Below, one piece after another: positions 16,263 to 25,846 of a stretch of DNA of 64,000 bases (position 1 is the first letter of the stretch; the number at the start of each line of letters is the position of its first letter). The notes under the pieces are model-generated. The model ran no database searches. It was not told the origin of the DNA and saw nothing but the letters and a program-made list of their open reading frames with translations. The DNA is taken from contig MPOS01000034.1 of NCBI GenBank assembly GCA_001896555.1, forward strand, positions 1 to 64,000. The letters are read 5' to 3'. The stretch is from Candidatus Phosphitivorax anaerolimi (GTDB lineage Bacteria; Desulfobacterota; Desulfomonilia; UBA1062). A program made the position numbers and the translations under genes.

Positions 16263-17627
16263 ATGAATACTGGTGCAGAGCTGAATTATCTCCTTGTCCT
16301 GTTTCTTATCCTTTCTGTCCTGACCGCATCGGTGCGCTTGGGGCTCCATATCCTGAATATCTCCCATCTCCGTTCTGAAGGCCGAAAGGTCCCGCAGGAG
16401 TTTGCCGGGGCCATTGATGCAGATACCCTAAAGGAGATGAGGGATTATTCCACGGCGACAGGCCGGCTGGAGGCGGTCCGCCATCTCTTCTTCGATCTCT
16501 TCCTGCCCCTGCTCGTGATAAGCGGTCTCCTTCCCTGGCTCGCCGGGGTGATTTCATCCTGGGGCCTCTCCTTTGTCCTGTCCGGAATCATATTCCTTTT
16601 TGCCGGGTATCTCCTGCTCGGGATCCTTGAGATCCCCTTCGATCTCTACCAGACCTTCGGCGTGGAAAAGAGGTTTTCCTTCAGCACCATATCCTGGGCC
16701 ACCTGGACCGCCGACCTCGTGAAATCCGTCCTGATATCCGCACTCGTGCTGGGCATCCTGCTCGCAGCGGTTCTCGGCCTCATCCGCTCATTTCCGGATA
16801 CCTGGTGGCTGTGGTCATGGCTGTTCCTCATCGCCTTCCAGGTGCTCGTTTCCTGGCTCTACCCCGTCGTGATCGCACCTGTGTTCAACAGATTCGAGCC
16901 GGTAGAAGATCAGGACCTCGCCCGCAGCATAGCCTCGATGGCCGAACGCGCGGGATTCAGGGTCAGGGGCATCTACACCATGGATGCCGTGAAGCGGAGC
17001 AGGCATTCCAACGCCTATTTCACCGGGATCGGGAAAACGAAGCGGATCGTGCTCTTCGACACCCTGCTCAACGATCACACCCGCCAAGAGATCCTGGCCA
17101 TCCTTGCCCATGAGCTGGGTCACTGGAAAAAGGGCCATATCATAAAGCAGATGCTCCTTTCGGCGGCCATCTCGCTCCTCGCGCTCTACGGCGCGCACCT
17201 GGCCCTGCAGCAGGAAATCCTGTATAGGACCTTCGGCTTCGATTCCCCGGTGATCTACGCGGGCCTTTTCATCCTCGCTGTCTTTCTCAGGCCGGCGGCG
17301 TTTTTCCTAAGCCCCGTAAGGGCCATGATCTCCAGGCGATTCGAGCGCCAGTCGGATGATTTTTCCTCGGCAATGATGGGGGACTCAAAGGCCTTGATCG
17401 AATCCCTGAAACGGCTTGCGAGCCGGAACCTGACGAACCTCTATCCTCATCCTGTGTATGCCTGGTTCTTCTATTCCCATCCGCCTGTCCTGGAGAGGAT
17501 CAGGCGCCTGAAAAACAGGGAGGAAATGCATGAACGGTCTCATACCGGCGGCCTCTCTCCCGGATCCGCACCATTGCCCGGGCACGCCCGGGCTCCGGGA
17601 AAGGAAGCGGGAGAAGGTCTGCCGTAA
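16263..17627 (+). CDS. Ste24-type M48 CAAX-like membrane protease
   Basis: A 454-residue integral membrane zinc protease of family M48A. The zinc site HELGH lies at 283-287 (LAHELGHWKKGH), with the third ligand acid expected in RQSDDFSSAM. Several hydrophobic segments precede it, and the family block YQTFGVEKRFSFS is present. In bacteria this family handles membrane-protein quality control or processing rather than CAAX maturation. The last 30 residues are Pro/Gly-rich and poorly conserved. The 299-base gap upstream holds two small hairpins (near 16022-16054 and 16199-16221) and no gene. Confidence 0.9.
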   Translation: MNTGAELNYLLVLFLILSVLTASVRLGLHILNISHLRSEGRKVPQEFAGAIDADTLKEMRDYSTATGRLEAVRHLFFDLFLPLLVISGLLPWLAGVISSWGLSFVLSGIIFLFAGYLLLGILEIPFDLYQTFGVEKRFSFSTISWATWTADLVKSVLISALVLGILLAAVLGLIRSFPDTWWLWSWLFLIAFQVLVSWLYPVVIAPVFNRFEPVEDQDLARSIASMAERAGFRVRGIYTMDAVKRSRHSNAYFTGIGKTKRIVLFDTLLNDHTRQEILAILAHELGHWKKGHIIKQMLLSAAISLLALYGAHLALQQEILYRTFGFDSPVIYAGLFILAVFLRPAAFFLSPVRAMISRRFERQSDDFSSAMMGDSKALIESLKRLASRNLTNLYPHPVYAWFFYSHPPVLERIRRLKNREEMHERSHTGGLSPGSAPLPGHARAPGKEAGEGLP

Positions 17628-17764
17628 AGCACCGTGCTTCGCGCACGGATCAAACGAGAGGACGGGGCGGCCGGAGGACCGGCACCCCCAGTGAGTAAAG
17701 TGTATGGATATCAACTCACCATCCCTTATCACCACACGCATCATTTCGCGTAAAGGAGGCAGAT

Positions 17765-18556
17765 ATGAAACGCTTGATGATCATCGGAATGACACTTGCG
17801 CTCCTGATTCTCCCTCTGGCGGTCTCTGCCGCCAGTTTCGAGATCGCCGTGGGCGCATGGTACGTAAAACCGGACGGCGATCTTGCATATTCGCCGAACG
17901 GGGCGAGCACGAGTCTCGACCTTGAAGACCGGTTTGGCTTCGACAGCGAGTGGGAACCCGTGATCAGGGCCAAGATCGAGCCGGCGGAACTCTTCGGCAT
18001 CTATCTCAAGGCAACCCCGATGGGTTTCGACGCCACGGAAGACAACTCGTTTGAGTTCGCCTTCGGAGACACGGTCTTTTTCGGTGACGACGTGATCGAC
18101 TCCGAGTTCTTCCTGAACCTCTACGACGCCGCCCTGTACTTCAGCACCCCGTTCATCGAGACCGGCCCCACCGGCGGGATCGATCTCGATGCCGGGATAG
18201 GTGCCAGGGTGGTGCACATCGACACCGATGTGGAGCGCATTCCCTTGGACGACGGTATCGTTGAAGGAGACGTCCTAGAGGAGAATCCGGATGAGACCAT
18301 CACCTACCCCATGATTTTCGCGGCCCTGGAAATGCAGCCCACGGACATGGTTTCGGTGGAGCTTGAGGGCTGGGGCATGGCCATCTCCAATGACCAGGTC
18401 TACAGCTTCAGCGGCATTGTCAAGTTCGTCCCCGGAGGCGGACCGTTCATGATCAATGCGGGCTACCGCGCCGACTTCCTGAACATCGAGAAGAAAGGCC
18501 TGGACCTGGACGCCAACTTCACCGGCCCGTTCGCCGAGGTGGGACTGAGGTTCTAA
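17765..18556 (+). CDS. Outer-membrane beta-barrel protein (TIGR04219-like)
   Basis: A 263-residue exported protein. Residues 1-22 form a signal peptide ending VSAAS, after AAAGGAGG at ideal spacing. The mature part alternates polar and aromatic residues (EIAVGAWYVKPDGDL, PVIRAKIEPAELFGIYLKA) and ends EVGLRF, a C-terminal aromatic signal for the BAM machine. This fits a small barrel of the TIGR04219 type, common in deltaproteobacteria; function unknown. It is a single-gene unit followed by a hairpin at 18570-18606. Confidence 0.78.
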   Translation: MKRLMIIGMTLALLILPLAVSAASFEIAVGAWYVKPDGDLAYSPNGASTSLDLEDRFGFDSEWEPVIRAKIEPAELFGIYLKATPMGFDATEDNSFEFAFGDTVFFGDDVIDSEFFLNLYDAALYFSTPFIETGPTGGIDLDAGIGARVVHIDTDVERIPLDDGIVEGDVLEENPDETITYPMIFAALEMQPTDMVSVELEGWGMAISNDQVYSFSGIVKFVPGGGPFMINAGYRADFLNIEKKGLDLDANFTGPFAEVGLRF

Positions 18557-18569
18557 CGAGGGAGCAAAG

Positions 18570-18609
18570 CAGGGCCCTCATCTAAAGAGATGAGCCTTGT
18601 GCCCTGATT
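18570..18609 (+). terminator. Possible terminator after the barrel gene
   Basis: An outer CAGGGC/GCCCTG stem (18570-18575, 18601-18606) encloses an inner CTCATCT/AGATGAG stem and is followed only by ATTT. The structure is clear but the T-tract is weak. Confidence 0.4.
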
Positions 18610-18858
18610 TCCCTCGTACTTGTACGATGCAAGATGAGAGACGATGAGATAGGCAAGAAACGTGAGACGAAAGAGTTTCCGGTTCACGGATCACCCTGTC
18701 TACCTCATCGTCCTCTTTCTTTCCCTTCCTTTTATCACCCTTAAAAAAGATGAGCGCCCCGCGAAAGGGGGCTTCTCTAAAAAGGCTGCATCCTCTTCCA
18801 AGAGATCACATTGTGTATTGACAAACAAAGCACTCCCAGACGAAAATGACGGCCGGTC
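18610..18858. other. Gap before yggS, no gene seen
   Basis: No supported ORF. TTGACA occurs at 18818-18823 and could be a -35 box for yggS, but no convincing -10 box stands 16-18 bases downstream. Confidence 0.4.
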
Positions 18859-19524
18859 ATGGGTATCATTTCTGAGAATGCACGAAAAATCCTGTCCGAG
18901 ATTCCCGAGCACATCCGGGTGGTTGCCGCGGCAAAGGCGCGCACGGCTGACGAGATCCGCGAGGTGATCGAGGCCGGTATCACTCTGATCGGCGAGAACT
19001 ACGTCCAGGAGGCCCGGGCCGTCATACCCGAGATCGGGGAACGCGCCGGCTGGCATTTCATCGGGCATATCCAGACCAACAAGGTCAAATACATCGTGCC
19101 CCTGTTCGACATGATCGAAACCCTGGACTCGGTGCCGCTTGCCCAGACCATAGACAAGATAGCGGGCAGGCACGGCAAGATCATGCCTGTGCTCATCGAG
19201 GTCAACTGCGCGCATGAGCCCCAGAAGGCAGGGGTGCTCCCCGAAGACGTGCTTTCGTTCATCCGTCAGATCCACACCCTGGAGCACATCCGCATCCAGG
19301 GACTGATGACCATGGGCCCCTTTCTCGATGACCCCTCAAACCTCAGGCCCTATTTCAGGGCCACCCGGGAGCTGTTCGACGAGGTGGCGAAGGCGGCCGT
19401 GCCCGGGGTGGAGATGAAACACCTTTCCATGGGGATGAGCGACTCCTACCGCATCGCCATCGAAGAGGGCGCCACCCTGGTGCGGATCGGCACCCGGATC
19501 TTCGGGCCAAGAAACTACGCGTAA
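18859..19524 (+). CDS. YggS/YBL036C-type pyridoxal-phosphate homeostasis protein
   Basis: A 221-residue single-domain TIM-barrel PLP-binding protein. The PLP lysine is K26 in VVAAAKART; GENYVQEA, WHFIGHIQTNK, the GLMTMG loop and LSMGMSDSYRIAIEEGATLVRIG are all present and diagnostic. These proteins buffer PLP and affect amino-acid and keto-acid pools; no catalysis is established. The 3' end overlaps the convergent SAM hydrolase gene by ten bases. Confidence 0.94.
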   Translation: MGIISENARKILSEIPEHIRVVAAAKARTADEIREVIEAGITLIGENYVQEARAVIPEIGERAGWHFIGHIQTNKVKYIVPLFDMIETLDSVPLAQTIDKIAGRHGKIMPVLIEVNCAHEPQKAGVLPEDVLSFIRQIHTLEHIRIQGLMTMGPFLDDPSNLRPYFRATRELFDEVAKAAVPGVEMKHLSMGMSDSYRIAIEEGATLVRIGTRIFGPRNYA

Positions 19525-20261
19525 GAGCCGGGCGGGATCAATCTCACAGGCATGCCTGCCTTTGCTCCGAGCAGCACGGCTGCGCTCTCACGGTTCGCCG
19601 CCACCTCCACGGTCAAGGCGCTCCCCACAATCAGGGCCGGCTCACCGGGAGGGATGCCGGCAAAGCTTTCGACTATCCGGTGCACCCTCTTCCCGCCCAC
19701 CACCAGGGAGCATCCATCCTGAAGGCGGGAGCCGTGGACGTTCGTAACCACGTTTCCGAACCGGTCGATGTGCACGACCATATCCTTCGCAACATCGAGC
19801 CGGACAGGATTCGAAGCCGGTCTTCCGAGGCTCTGGGGCGGAGTGTACTTCAGCAGCTCCACCACCACCGGCGCCATGATGTCCCTGCCGTGAAAGGTCG
19901 AGGATAGAGGGCCTAAGGGCTTCCAGGTGATCTCGATCACCTGCTCTGCCGGGAAGAGAAAGGAGAATACACCGTTGTCCGGGCCCACAAAGGCATGACC
20001 GTCCTTGAGCACCGCAAGGATCGGGCGCGAGGTCCCCACCCCGGGATCGACCACGCAGAGGTGGATGCTCCCTCTGGGGAAAAAGGCGTATGAAGTATGC
20101 AGGAGCCAGCCTGCCGAGAGCAGTCCAAAGGGCGGGATACTGTGGGTGATGTCCACCAGCTCCACGTCCGGAACCTGTGAGAGAATCACGGCCTTGAGCT
20201 GGGCCACATAGGCGTCTTCCAGCCCGAAATCGGTAAGGAGGGTGACGACCGGTCGGCTCAT
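19515..20261 (-). CDS. SAM hydrolase (DUF62 / SAM hydroxide adenosyltransferase)
   Basis: A 248-residue protein of the DUF62 family, which uses water to split S-adenosylmethionine into adenosine and methionine (relatives make fluoro- or chloro-adenosine). The N-terminal LLTDFGLEDAYV at 8-19 has the conserved aspartate; VVDPGVG, FVGPDNGVFS and the FHGRDIMAP block with D-R-H-like residues are visible. In E. coli-like numbering the hydrolase signature aspartate and arginine appear kept, so hydrolysis is likelier than halogenation. Convergent with yggS. Confidence 0.9.
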   Translation of the reverse strand: MSRPVVTLLTDFGLEDAYVAQLKAVILSQVPDVELVDITHSIPPFGLLSAGWLLHTSYAFFPRGSIHLCVVDPGVGTSRPILAVLKDGHAFVGPDNGVFSFLFPAEQVIEITWKPLGPLSSTFHGRDIMAPVVVELLKYTPPQSLGRPASNPVRLDVAKDMVVHIDRFGNVVTNVHGSRLQDGCSLVVGGKRVHRIVESFAGIPPGEPALIVGSALTVEVAANRESAAVLLGAKAGMPVRLIPPGSYA

Positions 20262-20340
20262 AAAAATCCATATGCGTGCCTAAAATACTGATGTCAAGGA
20301 AGTCCTTGCACCGTTATGCGGTATCGCTTATAGATAAGTC

Positions 20341-21093
20341 ATGGTTATCAGAGAGGAGAACTGTTTCTACCCCGATCACATCATATATTCTGACCCTTCG
20401 AGCTATGGGTTCGTCAAAGAGGAGCTCATGATCCAGGAGAGGCTGCACGGCTGGATCATACAGCCCAGGGCCGCAGTCGTCTCGCCCGCCACCATCGTCC
20501 ATCTCCACGGCAATGCCGAGAACATGACCTCGCACGTCACCGCGGCCCTGTTTCTCCCCGAGATGGGCCACCGGCTCGTCACCTTCGACTACAGCGGATA
20601 CGGCAGATCAAAGGGCGAGCCCTCGCTCAGGCAGATCCAGGACGACGCGCGGGCCGTGTTTCACCACATCTTCGCCCATCCGGAGACCTTCGGGAGCGCT
20701 ATCTTCGGGTTCGGACAGTCCATGGGCGCCTACACCCTGGCCCGGGTCCTGCCGGATTTTCCCTCATTGAAGGGCGCAATCCTGGAGGCGGGTCTCCACT
20801 CCTTCCACGCCCTCTTCTCCGAGGCCTATCCGCAGATCCCCTGCGAAGTTCCTGAAGAGGGGTTCTCGGCGCTCGACACGCTGCCTTTGAGCCCGGTGCC
20901 CAAGCTGTTCATCCACGGGACAAACGACCCGGTGGTGCCCCACACACACTCCATCCGAATGCACGAGGTCGCCCGCGAACCCAAGGAGATCGTGATCCTC
21001 GACGGAGTGGGGCACATCGACGCCTTTGTCTCACGTCATGCCCGTCAGTACATGCTCGAGATCCATTCGTTCATCGAGAAGCACCGCGGGTGA
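20341..21093 (+). CDS. Alpha/beta hydrolase
   Basis: A 250-residue serine hydrolase of the ABHD17/BEM46-like type. The oxyanion segment HLHGNAEN is at 54-61, the nucleophile elbow GQSMG at 125-129 (S127), an acid lies in HGTNDPVVP, and the histidine is in GVGHIDAF. No signal peptide. Substrate unknown; relatives are thioesterases or esterases. It stands alone, divergent from the SAM hydrolase and convergent with clpB. Confidence 0.85.
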   Translation: MVIREENCFYPDHIIYSDPSSYGFVKEELMIQERLHGWIIQPRAAVVSPATIVHLHGNAENMTSHVTAALFLPEMGHRLVTFDYSGYGRSKGEPSLRQIQDDARAVFHHIFAHPETFGSAIFGFGQSMGAYTLARVLPDFPSLKGAILEAGLHSFHALFSEAYPQIPCEVPEEGFSALDTLPLSPVPKLFIHGTNDPVVPHTHSIRMHEVAREPKEIVILDGVGHIDAFVSRHARQYMLEIHSFIEKHRG

Positions 21094-21116
21094 AGAAAGG
21101 GAGTTAAGCAGCCGGC

Positions 21117-23750
21117 TCATACCGAGGCAGCCTTCCCCCTCTGTTCCGATGGAGGTTCGACGGCAAAGGTAAGCTCGCCGTTTCTCAGCTCCACACTCAC
21201 CCGGGAGCCGTCCATGATCTGGCCCGCCACAATCGCCCTGCCGAGTCTGGTCTCCAGCTCCCGCTGGATGAAGCGCTTCAAAGGCCGGGCACCGTATACG
21301 GGGTCGAACCCTTCCCGGGCGATAAACTCCTTGGCCTCATTGCTCAGCTCGAAGCTGATCTCGCGCTCGCTGAGGCGTTTCTGGAGATCCGCTACGAGCA
21401 GATCCACGATCTTCTCGATCTCCGGCAGCGTCAGTGCCTTGAAGAGCACCACCTCGTCCACCCGGTTGAGGAACTCGGGCCGGAAATGCAACCGCAATTC
21501 GGCCATGACCGCGTTCCTGACCTCCTCGCTGATCTCGCCCGTGCCGGAGATGCCCTCTACGAGGCTCTGGGAGCCGATGTTGGAGGTCATGATGATGACC
21601 GTATTCTTGAAATCCACGGTCCGGCCCTGTGCATCGGTTGCGCGTCCGTCGTCCAGGATCTGCAGCAGCACGTTGAAGACGTCGTGATGCGCCTTTTCGA
21701 TCTCGTCGAAGAGGATCACCGAATAGGGCTTGCGCCTGACCGCCTCGGTGAGCTGCCCGCCTTCCTCGTAGCCCACATAGCCGGGAGGCGACCCGATGAG
21801 CCGGGACACGGTGTGGCGTTCCATGTACTCGCTCATGTCGATCCGGATCATGTTGTCTTCCGTATCGAACAGGGCCTCGGCCAGGGTCTTTGCCAGCTCG
21901 GTCTTCCCCACGCCTGTGGGGCCCAAGAAGATGAACGATCCGATGGGCCGTCTGGGGTCCTTGATCCCTGCGCGGGCGCGGATGACCGCATCTGCGACAG
22001 CCTGAACGGCATCGTCCTGGCCAACCACCCTCTGGTGCAGGATGTCGTCGAGCCTGAGCAGCTTCTCCTTCTCGCCCTCAACGAGCCGGGAAACCGGGAT
22101 GCCGGTCCAGCGTGACACGATATCCGCGATCACGTCGTCGGTCACGCTTTCCCTCACCAGCCGCTTCTCCTCGCGCGATTCCAGCTCGGCATCGGCGAGC
22201 TGCTTCTCCAGCTGCGGGAGCCTGCCGTAGCGGAGCTCGGCCGCCCTGTTCAGGTCGTACTCGCGCTCGGCCTTCTCGATTTGCATCCTGACCTGCTCGA
22301 GCTCCTCTCTAAGCGCCATTACCCGGTGCACGGTCCGTTTCTCTTCTTCCCACCGGGCCCTCATGGCATCGGCCTGCTCCTTGAGATCGGCGAGTTCCTT
22401 ACGGAGCTCCTCCAGACGCGCCATGCTCGCCTTGTCCTTTTCATTCTTGAGCGCGGCCTCCTCGATCTGGAGCTGCATGACCTTGCGCGTGATCTCGTCG
22501 AGCTCGGCCGGCATGGAGTCGATCTCGGTGCGGATCAGGGCACACGCCTCGTCGACCAGATCGATGGCCTTGTCGGGAAGGAACCGGTCGGTGATATAAC
22601 GGTTCGACAGCACCGCGGCGGCCACCAGGGCGCTGTCCTGGATTTTCACGCCGTGGTGCACCTCGTAGCGCTCCTTGAGGCCCCGCAGGATGGAGATCGT
22701 GTCTTCCACCGTGGGCGGCTCCACCAAGACCGGCTGGAACCTGCGCTCCAGGGCTGCGTCTTTCTCGATGTGCTTGCGGTACTCGTCCAAGGTGGTTGCG
22801 CCCAGACAGTGGAGCTCTCCGCGCGCCAGCATGGGCTTGAGCATGTTGCCGGCGTCCATGGAGCCCTCTGCGCGGCCAGCGCCCACGATGTTGTGGATCT
22901 CGTCGATAAAGAGCAGGATCCGGCCCTCGCTCGCCTTGATCTCGCTCAACACCGCTTTGAGCCGCTCCTCGAACTCGCCACGGAACTTGGCGCCCGCCAC
23001 CAGGGCCCCCATGTCCAGGGCGAAGATGGTCTTGTCCTTCAAGCCCTCGGGCACGTCTCCCCGTACGATCCGCTGGGCAAGCCCTTCAACGATGGCGGTC
23101 TTGCCCACACCGGGCTCGCCGATGAGGACCGGGTTATTCTTGGTCTTGCGCGAGAGGATGCGGATGGTGCGCCTGATCTCGGCGTCCCTGCCGATGACCG
23201 GGTCGAGCTTTCCGAGCTGAGCCTGTGCCACGAGGTCGATCCCGTACTTCTCCAGGGCCTCGTAGGCGGCCTCGGGGTTGTCGCTGGTGACCCGCTGGTT
23301 GCCGCGGATGGCGGTGAGCGCCTGGAGGACGCGCTCCTTGGTGATATTGAACTGCGCGAGGATCTTCCCTGAAGGCGTTTTCCCGCCCTCTTCCATCATG
23401 GCGAAAAGCAGATGCTCAACGGACACATACTCGTCCTTGAGCCGGGCCGCCTCTTCTTTGGCCTTTACGAGCATCCGGTTGAACCGCTGGGTCACATAGA
23501 CCTTGCCCGCCTCGGCCCCGGGGCCGGAGACTTTGGGCCTGCGGTCGAGCTCCTTATGGACCTCGGCGATCACGGGGTCCAGCGGCACGTCCATCCTGGC
23601 AAGGATCCTCGGGATCAGCCCGTCATCCTGCTCCAGCAGGGCCAGGAGCACGTGCTCCACATCGAGCTCCACCTGTCCGAAGCGCACCGCTATGTTCTGG
23701 GCGTTCTGAATCGCCTCTTGCGTTTTCTGCGTCAGCTTGTTCACATCCAT
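21117..23750 (-). CDS. clpB: Chaperone disaggregase ClpB
   Basis: An 877-residue Hsp100 ATPase that pulls apart protein aggregates with DnaK. It has two N-terminal Clp repeats (about 1-145), AAA domain 1 with Walker A GEPGVGKT at 211-218, the long coiled-coil middle domain (about 400-525), and AAA domain 2 with Walker A GPTGVGKT near 610. There is no ClpP-binding loop, so it is ClpB and not ClpA/C. A sigma32-like promoter at 23791-23819 matches that of the nearby hsp20 operon. Confidence 0.97.
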   Translation of the reverse strand: MDVNKLTQKTQEAIQNAQNIAVRFGQVELDVEHVLLALLEQDDGLIPRILARMDVPLDPVIAEVHKELDRRPKVSGPGAEAGKVYVTQRFNRMLVKAKEEAARLKDEYVSVEHLLFAMMEEGGKTPSGKILAQFNITKERVLQALTAIRGNQRVTSDNPEAAYEALEKYGIDLVAQAQLGKLDPVIGRDAEIRRTIRILSRKTKNNPVLIGEPGVGKTAIVEGLAQRIVRGDVPEGLKDKTIFALDMGALVAGAKFRGEFEERLKAVLSEIKASEGRILLFIDEIHNIVGAGRAEGSMDAGNMLKPMLARGELHCLGATTLDEYRKHIEKDAALERRFQPVLVEPPTVEDTISILRGLKERYEVHHGVKIQDSALVAAAVLSNRYITDRFLPDKAIDLVDEACALIRTEIDSMPAELDEITRKVMQLQIEEAALKNEKDKASMARLEELRKELADLKEQADAMRARWEEEKRTVHRVMALREELEQVRMQIEKAEREYDLNRAAELRYGRLPQLEKQLADAELESREEKRLVRESVTDDVIADIVSRWTGIPVSRLVEGEKEKLLRLDDILHQRVVGQDDAVQAVADAVIRARAGIKDPRRPIGSFIFLGPTGVGKTELAKTLAEALFDTEDNMIRIDMSEYMERHTVSRLIGSPPGYVGYEEGGQLTEAVRRKPYSVILFDEIEKAHHDVFNVLLQILDDGRATDAQGRTVDFKNTVIIMTSNIGSQSLVEGISGTGEISEEVRNAVMAELRLHFRPEFLNRVDEVVLFKALTLPEIEKIVDLLVADLQKRLSEREISFELSNEAKEFIAREGFDPVYGARPLKRFIQRELETRLGRAIVAGQIMDGSRVSVELRNGELTFAVEPPSEQRGKAASV

Positions 23751-23790
23751 GTATTGTCTCCTCTTCGTGTTTTTCGCCTGACACTGATCC

Positions 23791-23819
23791 TAGTAGGTTG
23801 TATGGTCCTGTATTTCAAG
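23791..23819 (-). promoter_or_regulatory. Sigma32-like heat-shock promoter of clpB
   Basis: On the minus strand CTTGAAA (23813-23819), 15 bases, then CCTACTA (23791-23797). The -35 box is the exact heat-shock consensus, and the element closely resembles the one before the hsp20 operon (CTTGAAA, 14 bases, CCTAATA). The leader is about 35 bases. Confidence 0.65.
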
Positions 23820-24012
23820 GCTCTTATAGGGATTTACCATGATTTTCAGGGTCGGGATCGTTCTATTCTTAAAAAAGGAGGTACGTGCCGGGACTCACTC
23901 GCTTTTTGGGCGATCCATCTTCACCCATCGCCGGGAGAACAGAGAGTCGGCCGACTCCATCCCGGTCGCCCTCTCTTGCCGGCGATGAAAATGCTCCTCC
24001 GCGATACCTTGA

Positions 24013-24045
24013 TAAAAAAGGGGCTTTTTTAAGCCCCTTTTTTAA
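24013..24045 (-). terminator. Terminator of the hsp20 operon
   Basis: AAAAAGGGGCTT and AAGCCCCTTTTT form a long stem-loop with T-runs on both strands, so it can work either way. It lies 27 bases past the last hsp20 stop on the minus strand. Confidence 0.8.
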
Positions 24046-24071
24046 AGAACCTCACGTGAGCTTCAGGGAGA

Positions 24072-24581
24072 TCAGTCTCCCTTGATCTTGATCTTCCGCT
24101 GCTCTTTTTTCTCCTTTTCTACCTTGGGCAGGGTGATGTTCAACACGCCCTTCTTGAAGGTCGCTTCCGCCTTGTCCGGATTGACCTCCACCGGGATCGG
24201 GATCACCCGCGAGAACGCGCCGAACGAACGCTCCATGTAGTAGGATTCCTTGCCCTTCTCTTCCCTCTCTTCTCTCTTCTCACCCTTGATGGTGAGCGAA
24301 TCCCTGCTCAGATTGATGTCGATGTCCTTTTCATCAATTCCGGGCAGCTCCGCAGTTATGTATATGGAGTTTTCATCCTCGGTCATGTCCACCTGCGGAT
24401 AGAACGCGCCCGCGGCTTCCATCTCTTCACCGAAGGGCCTGAGCCCGAATCCCTTGAAGAAGTCATCGAACAGGCGATTCATCTCGCGCTGGAACATATC
24501 CAGCGGATGCGTTTCAATCTCCCTGCTCACCGGAACACTTCTTCTTCCCCATCTCCAGGGGGTTAACGATCTCATAGCCAT
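24072..24581 (-). CDS. Hsp20/alpha-crystallin small heat-shock protein (third of three)
   Basis: A 169-residue small heat-shock holdase. The N-terminal arm (1-65, EMNRLFDDFFKGFG) is followed by an alpha-crystallin domain with AELPGIDEKDIDINL, SRDSLTIKGEK and the KKGVLNITLP signature; a Lys/Glu tail follows. The ATG at 24581 is set by AAGGAGGG; the frame is open further upstream into the preceding gene. This is the most canonical of the three paralogues and the one most like proteobacterial IbpA/Hsp17 arms. Confidence 0.95.
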   Translation of the reverse strand: MAMRSLTPWRWGRRSVPVSREIETHPLDMFQREMNRLFDDFFKGFGLRPFGEEMEAAGAFYPQVDMTEDENSIYITAELPGIDEKDIDINLSRDSLTIKGEKREEREEKGKESYYMERSFGAFSRVIPIPVEVNPDKAEATFKKGVLNITLPKVEKEKKEQRKIKIKGD

Positions 24582-24615
24582 AATTTCCCTCCTTATACCG
24601 TATCTTCGTTTGTCG

Positions 24616-25029
24616 TCATTCTGCTTGAATCTTGATCTGTTTCGGCTTTGCCTCTTCCTTTTTGGGCAGCACGATCCGCAGTACACCGTCCTTCATCCTT
24701 GCCTCGATCCTGTCCCGGTCGATGGGCTCGGTGATGGTGAAGGACCGGAAGTAATCGCCCACCCCATATTCCGCATAGGTGAGCCGGTGATCACCCGCCT
24801 TGACCGGGGGAGAAACCTTGGCCTCGATGGTGAGCACATCGTTTTCCAGGGTCACACTCACGTCCTCATCACCCGCTCCGGGAAGGTCGGCATACAGGGT
24901 CAGATTGTCCTTGTCTTCGCTGATATCGACATTCGGCATATAGATCCTGCCGGTCCGTGTCCTCTCGGTCGCTACACTGCCGCCCGCCTTCTGCTTTTTG
25001 ACCTCACGGGACTTTTCTACCTCTGCCAT
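24616..25029 (-). CDS. Hsp20-family protein (second of three)
   Basis: A 137-residue small heat-shock protein. The short charged N-terminus (about 25 residues, Lys/Glu/Arg rich) lacks the phenylalanine-rich arm of its neighbours. The alpha-crystallin domain shows ADLPGAGDEDVSVTL, ENDVLTIEAK and KDGVLRIVLP. Strong AAGGAGG ribosome site. The missing arm suggests it forms smaller assemblies or mixes with its paralogues; that is inference. Middle gene of the operon, 34 bases before the third. Confidence 0.93.
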   Translation of the reverse strand: MAEVEKSREVKKQKAGGSVATERTRTGRIYMPNVDISEDKDNLTLYADLPGAGDEDVSVTLENDVLTIEAKVSPPVKAGDHRLTYAEYGVGDYFRSFTITEPIDRDRIEARMKDGVLRIVLPKKEEAKPKQIKIQAE

Positions 25030-25045
25030 GTCATTCGCCTCCTTA

Positions 25046-25483
25046 TTATGCAGTTTTCACACTGATCTTTCTGGCCTTATCCGCCTCGGCCCGGGGAAGG
25101 GTGATCTTCAGGATACCCTTGCTGTAACTGGCCTCAACCTTGGAGCTTTCCACATTGTAGGGAAGCTGAATGGTACGATAGAAATCCCCGTACCCGCGTT
25201 CCCTGCGGTGCCAGGACTGACCCTCTCCAAGCTCCTGCCGCCGTCTCGTACCTTTCAGGGTAAGCACGTCGCCGGTCACAGTGAGGTCTACATCCTCCGG
25301 GTCCACGCCCGGGATCTCTGATGTGATGATTACATTATCTTCGCCGGTGAAGATATTGACCGGCGGATACTTCACAGCGCTCTGCCTGCCGAAACCGGAG
25401 AAGAAATCGCTCCAGTCCCGCTCAAGCCGTTCCATTTCCTGAATCGGGTCCCAACTCCAGCTAATTCTGCCGATTCTTGCCAT
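25046..25483 (-). CDS. Hsp20-family protein (first of three)
   Basis: A 145-residue small heat-shock protein. The N-terminal arm (MARIGRIS, then MERLERDWSDFFSGFG) is followed by the crystallin domain with SEIPGVDPEDVDLTV, GDVLTLKGTR and SKGILKITLP. The ATG at 25483 follows CTGGAGGTGAG; three codons further upstream another in-frame ATG lies inside this site and was rejected. First gene of the hsp20 operon, behind the sigma32-like promoter. Confidence 0.94.
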   Translation of the reverse strand: MARIGRISWSWDPIQEMERLERDWSDFFSGFGRQSAVKYPPVNIFTGEDNVIITSEIPGVDPEDVDLTVTGDVLTLKGTRRRQELGEGQSWHRRERGYGDFYRTIQLPYNVESSKVEASYSKGILKITLPRAEADKARKISVKTA

Positions 25484-25514
25484 GACCCTCACCTCCAGAT
25501 CATTTTTAAGCCTT

Positions 25515-25542
25515 TATTAGGGCATGTCCTGCAAATTTCAAG
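25515..25542 (-). promoter_or_regulatory. Sigma32-like heat-shock promoter of the hsp20 operon
   Basis: On the minus strand CTTGAAA (25536-25542), 14 bases, then CCTAATA (25515-25521). The spacer shares a CAGGAC core with the clpB promoter. A perfect -35 heat-shock box at both loci makes co-regulation likely. Confidence 0.68.
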
Positions 25543-25846
25543 GGGTGGGGGATTCATCATGATACTTCACAATCCATGAATATCCTTCATGGAAAAAATG
25601 AGGCGACGTCCCGCCCCTACCCGGCAATCCTTGAAAGAACAGGGGGCATTACCTCTTTAGATGCCGGTATGCCCTTACCCGTGTTCTGTAAGCATGTGAA
25701 CGCTGCACCAAAATCCCCATGAAAGCATTCACTGTAAGACGGAGAGAAACTTTATGAAATTATCCCTGCAAAATCTATTCTGTACAGGAAGATGTTTTGA
25801 TGCTAAACAATGATCCAACTTCAAGGAAAGTGCGTACGAGAAGGAT
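25543..25846. other. Divergent gap between hsp20 and the oxidoreductase operon
   Basis: No gene seen. A perfect CCATGAA-TATCC-TTCATGG inverted repeat lies at 25574-25592 and could be a regulator site for either side. A clear promoter for the plus-strand operon was not found. Confidence 0.45.

Noticed and set aside
18818-18846. TTGACA as promoter of yggS
   Set aside because: No acceptable -10 box at 16-18 bases.
22281-23372. 363-codon plus-strand ORF
   Set aside because: Antisense to clpB; GC-biased codons leave the opposite strand open, and the product has no family look.
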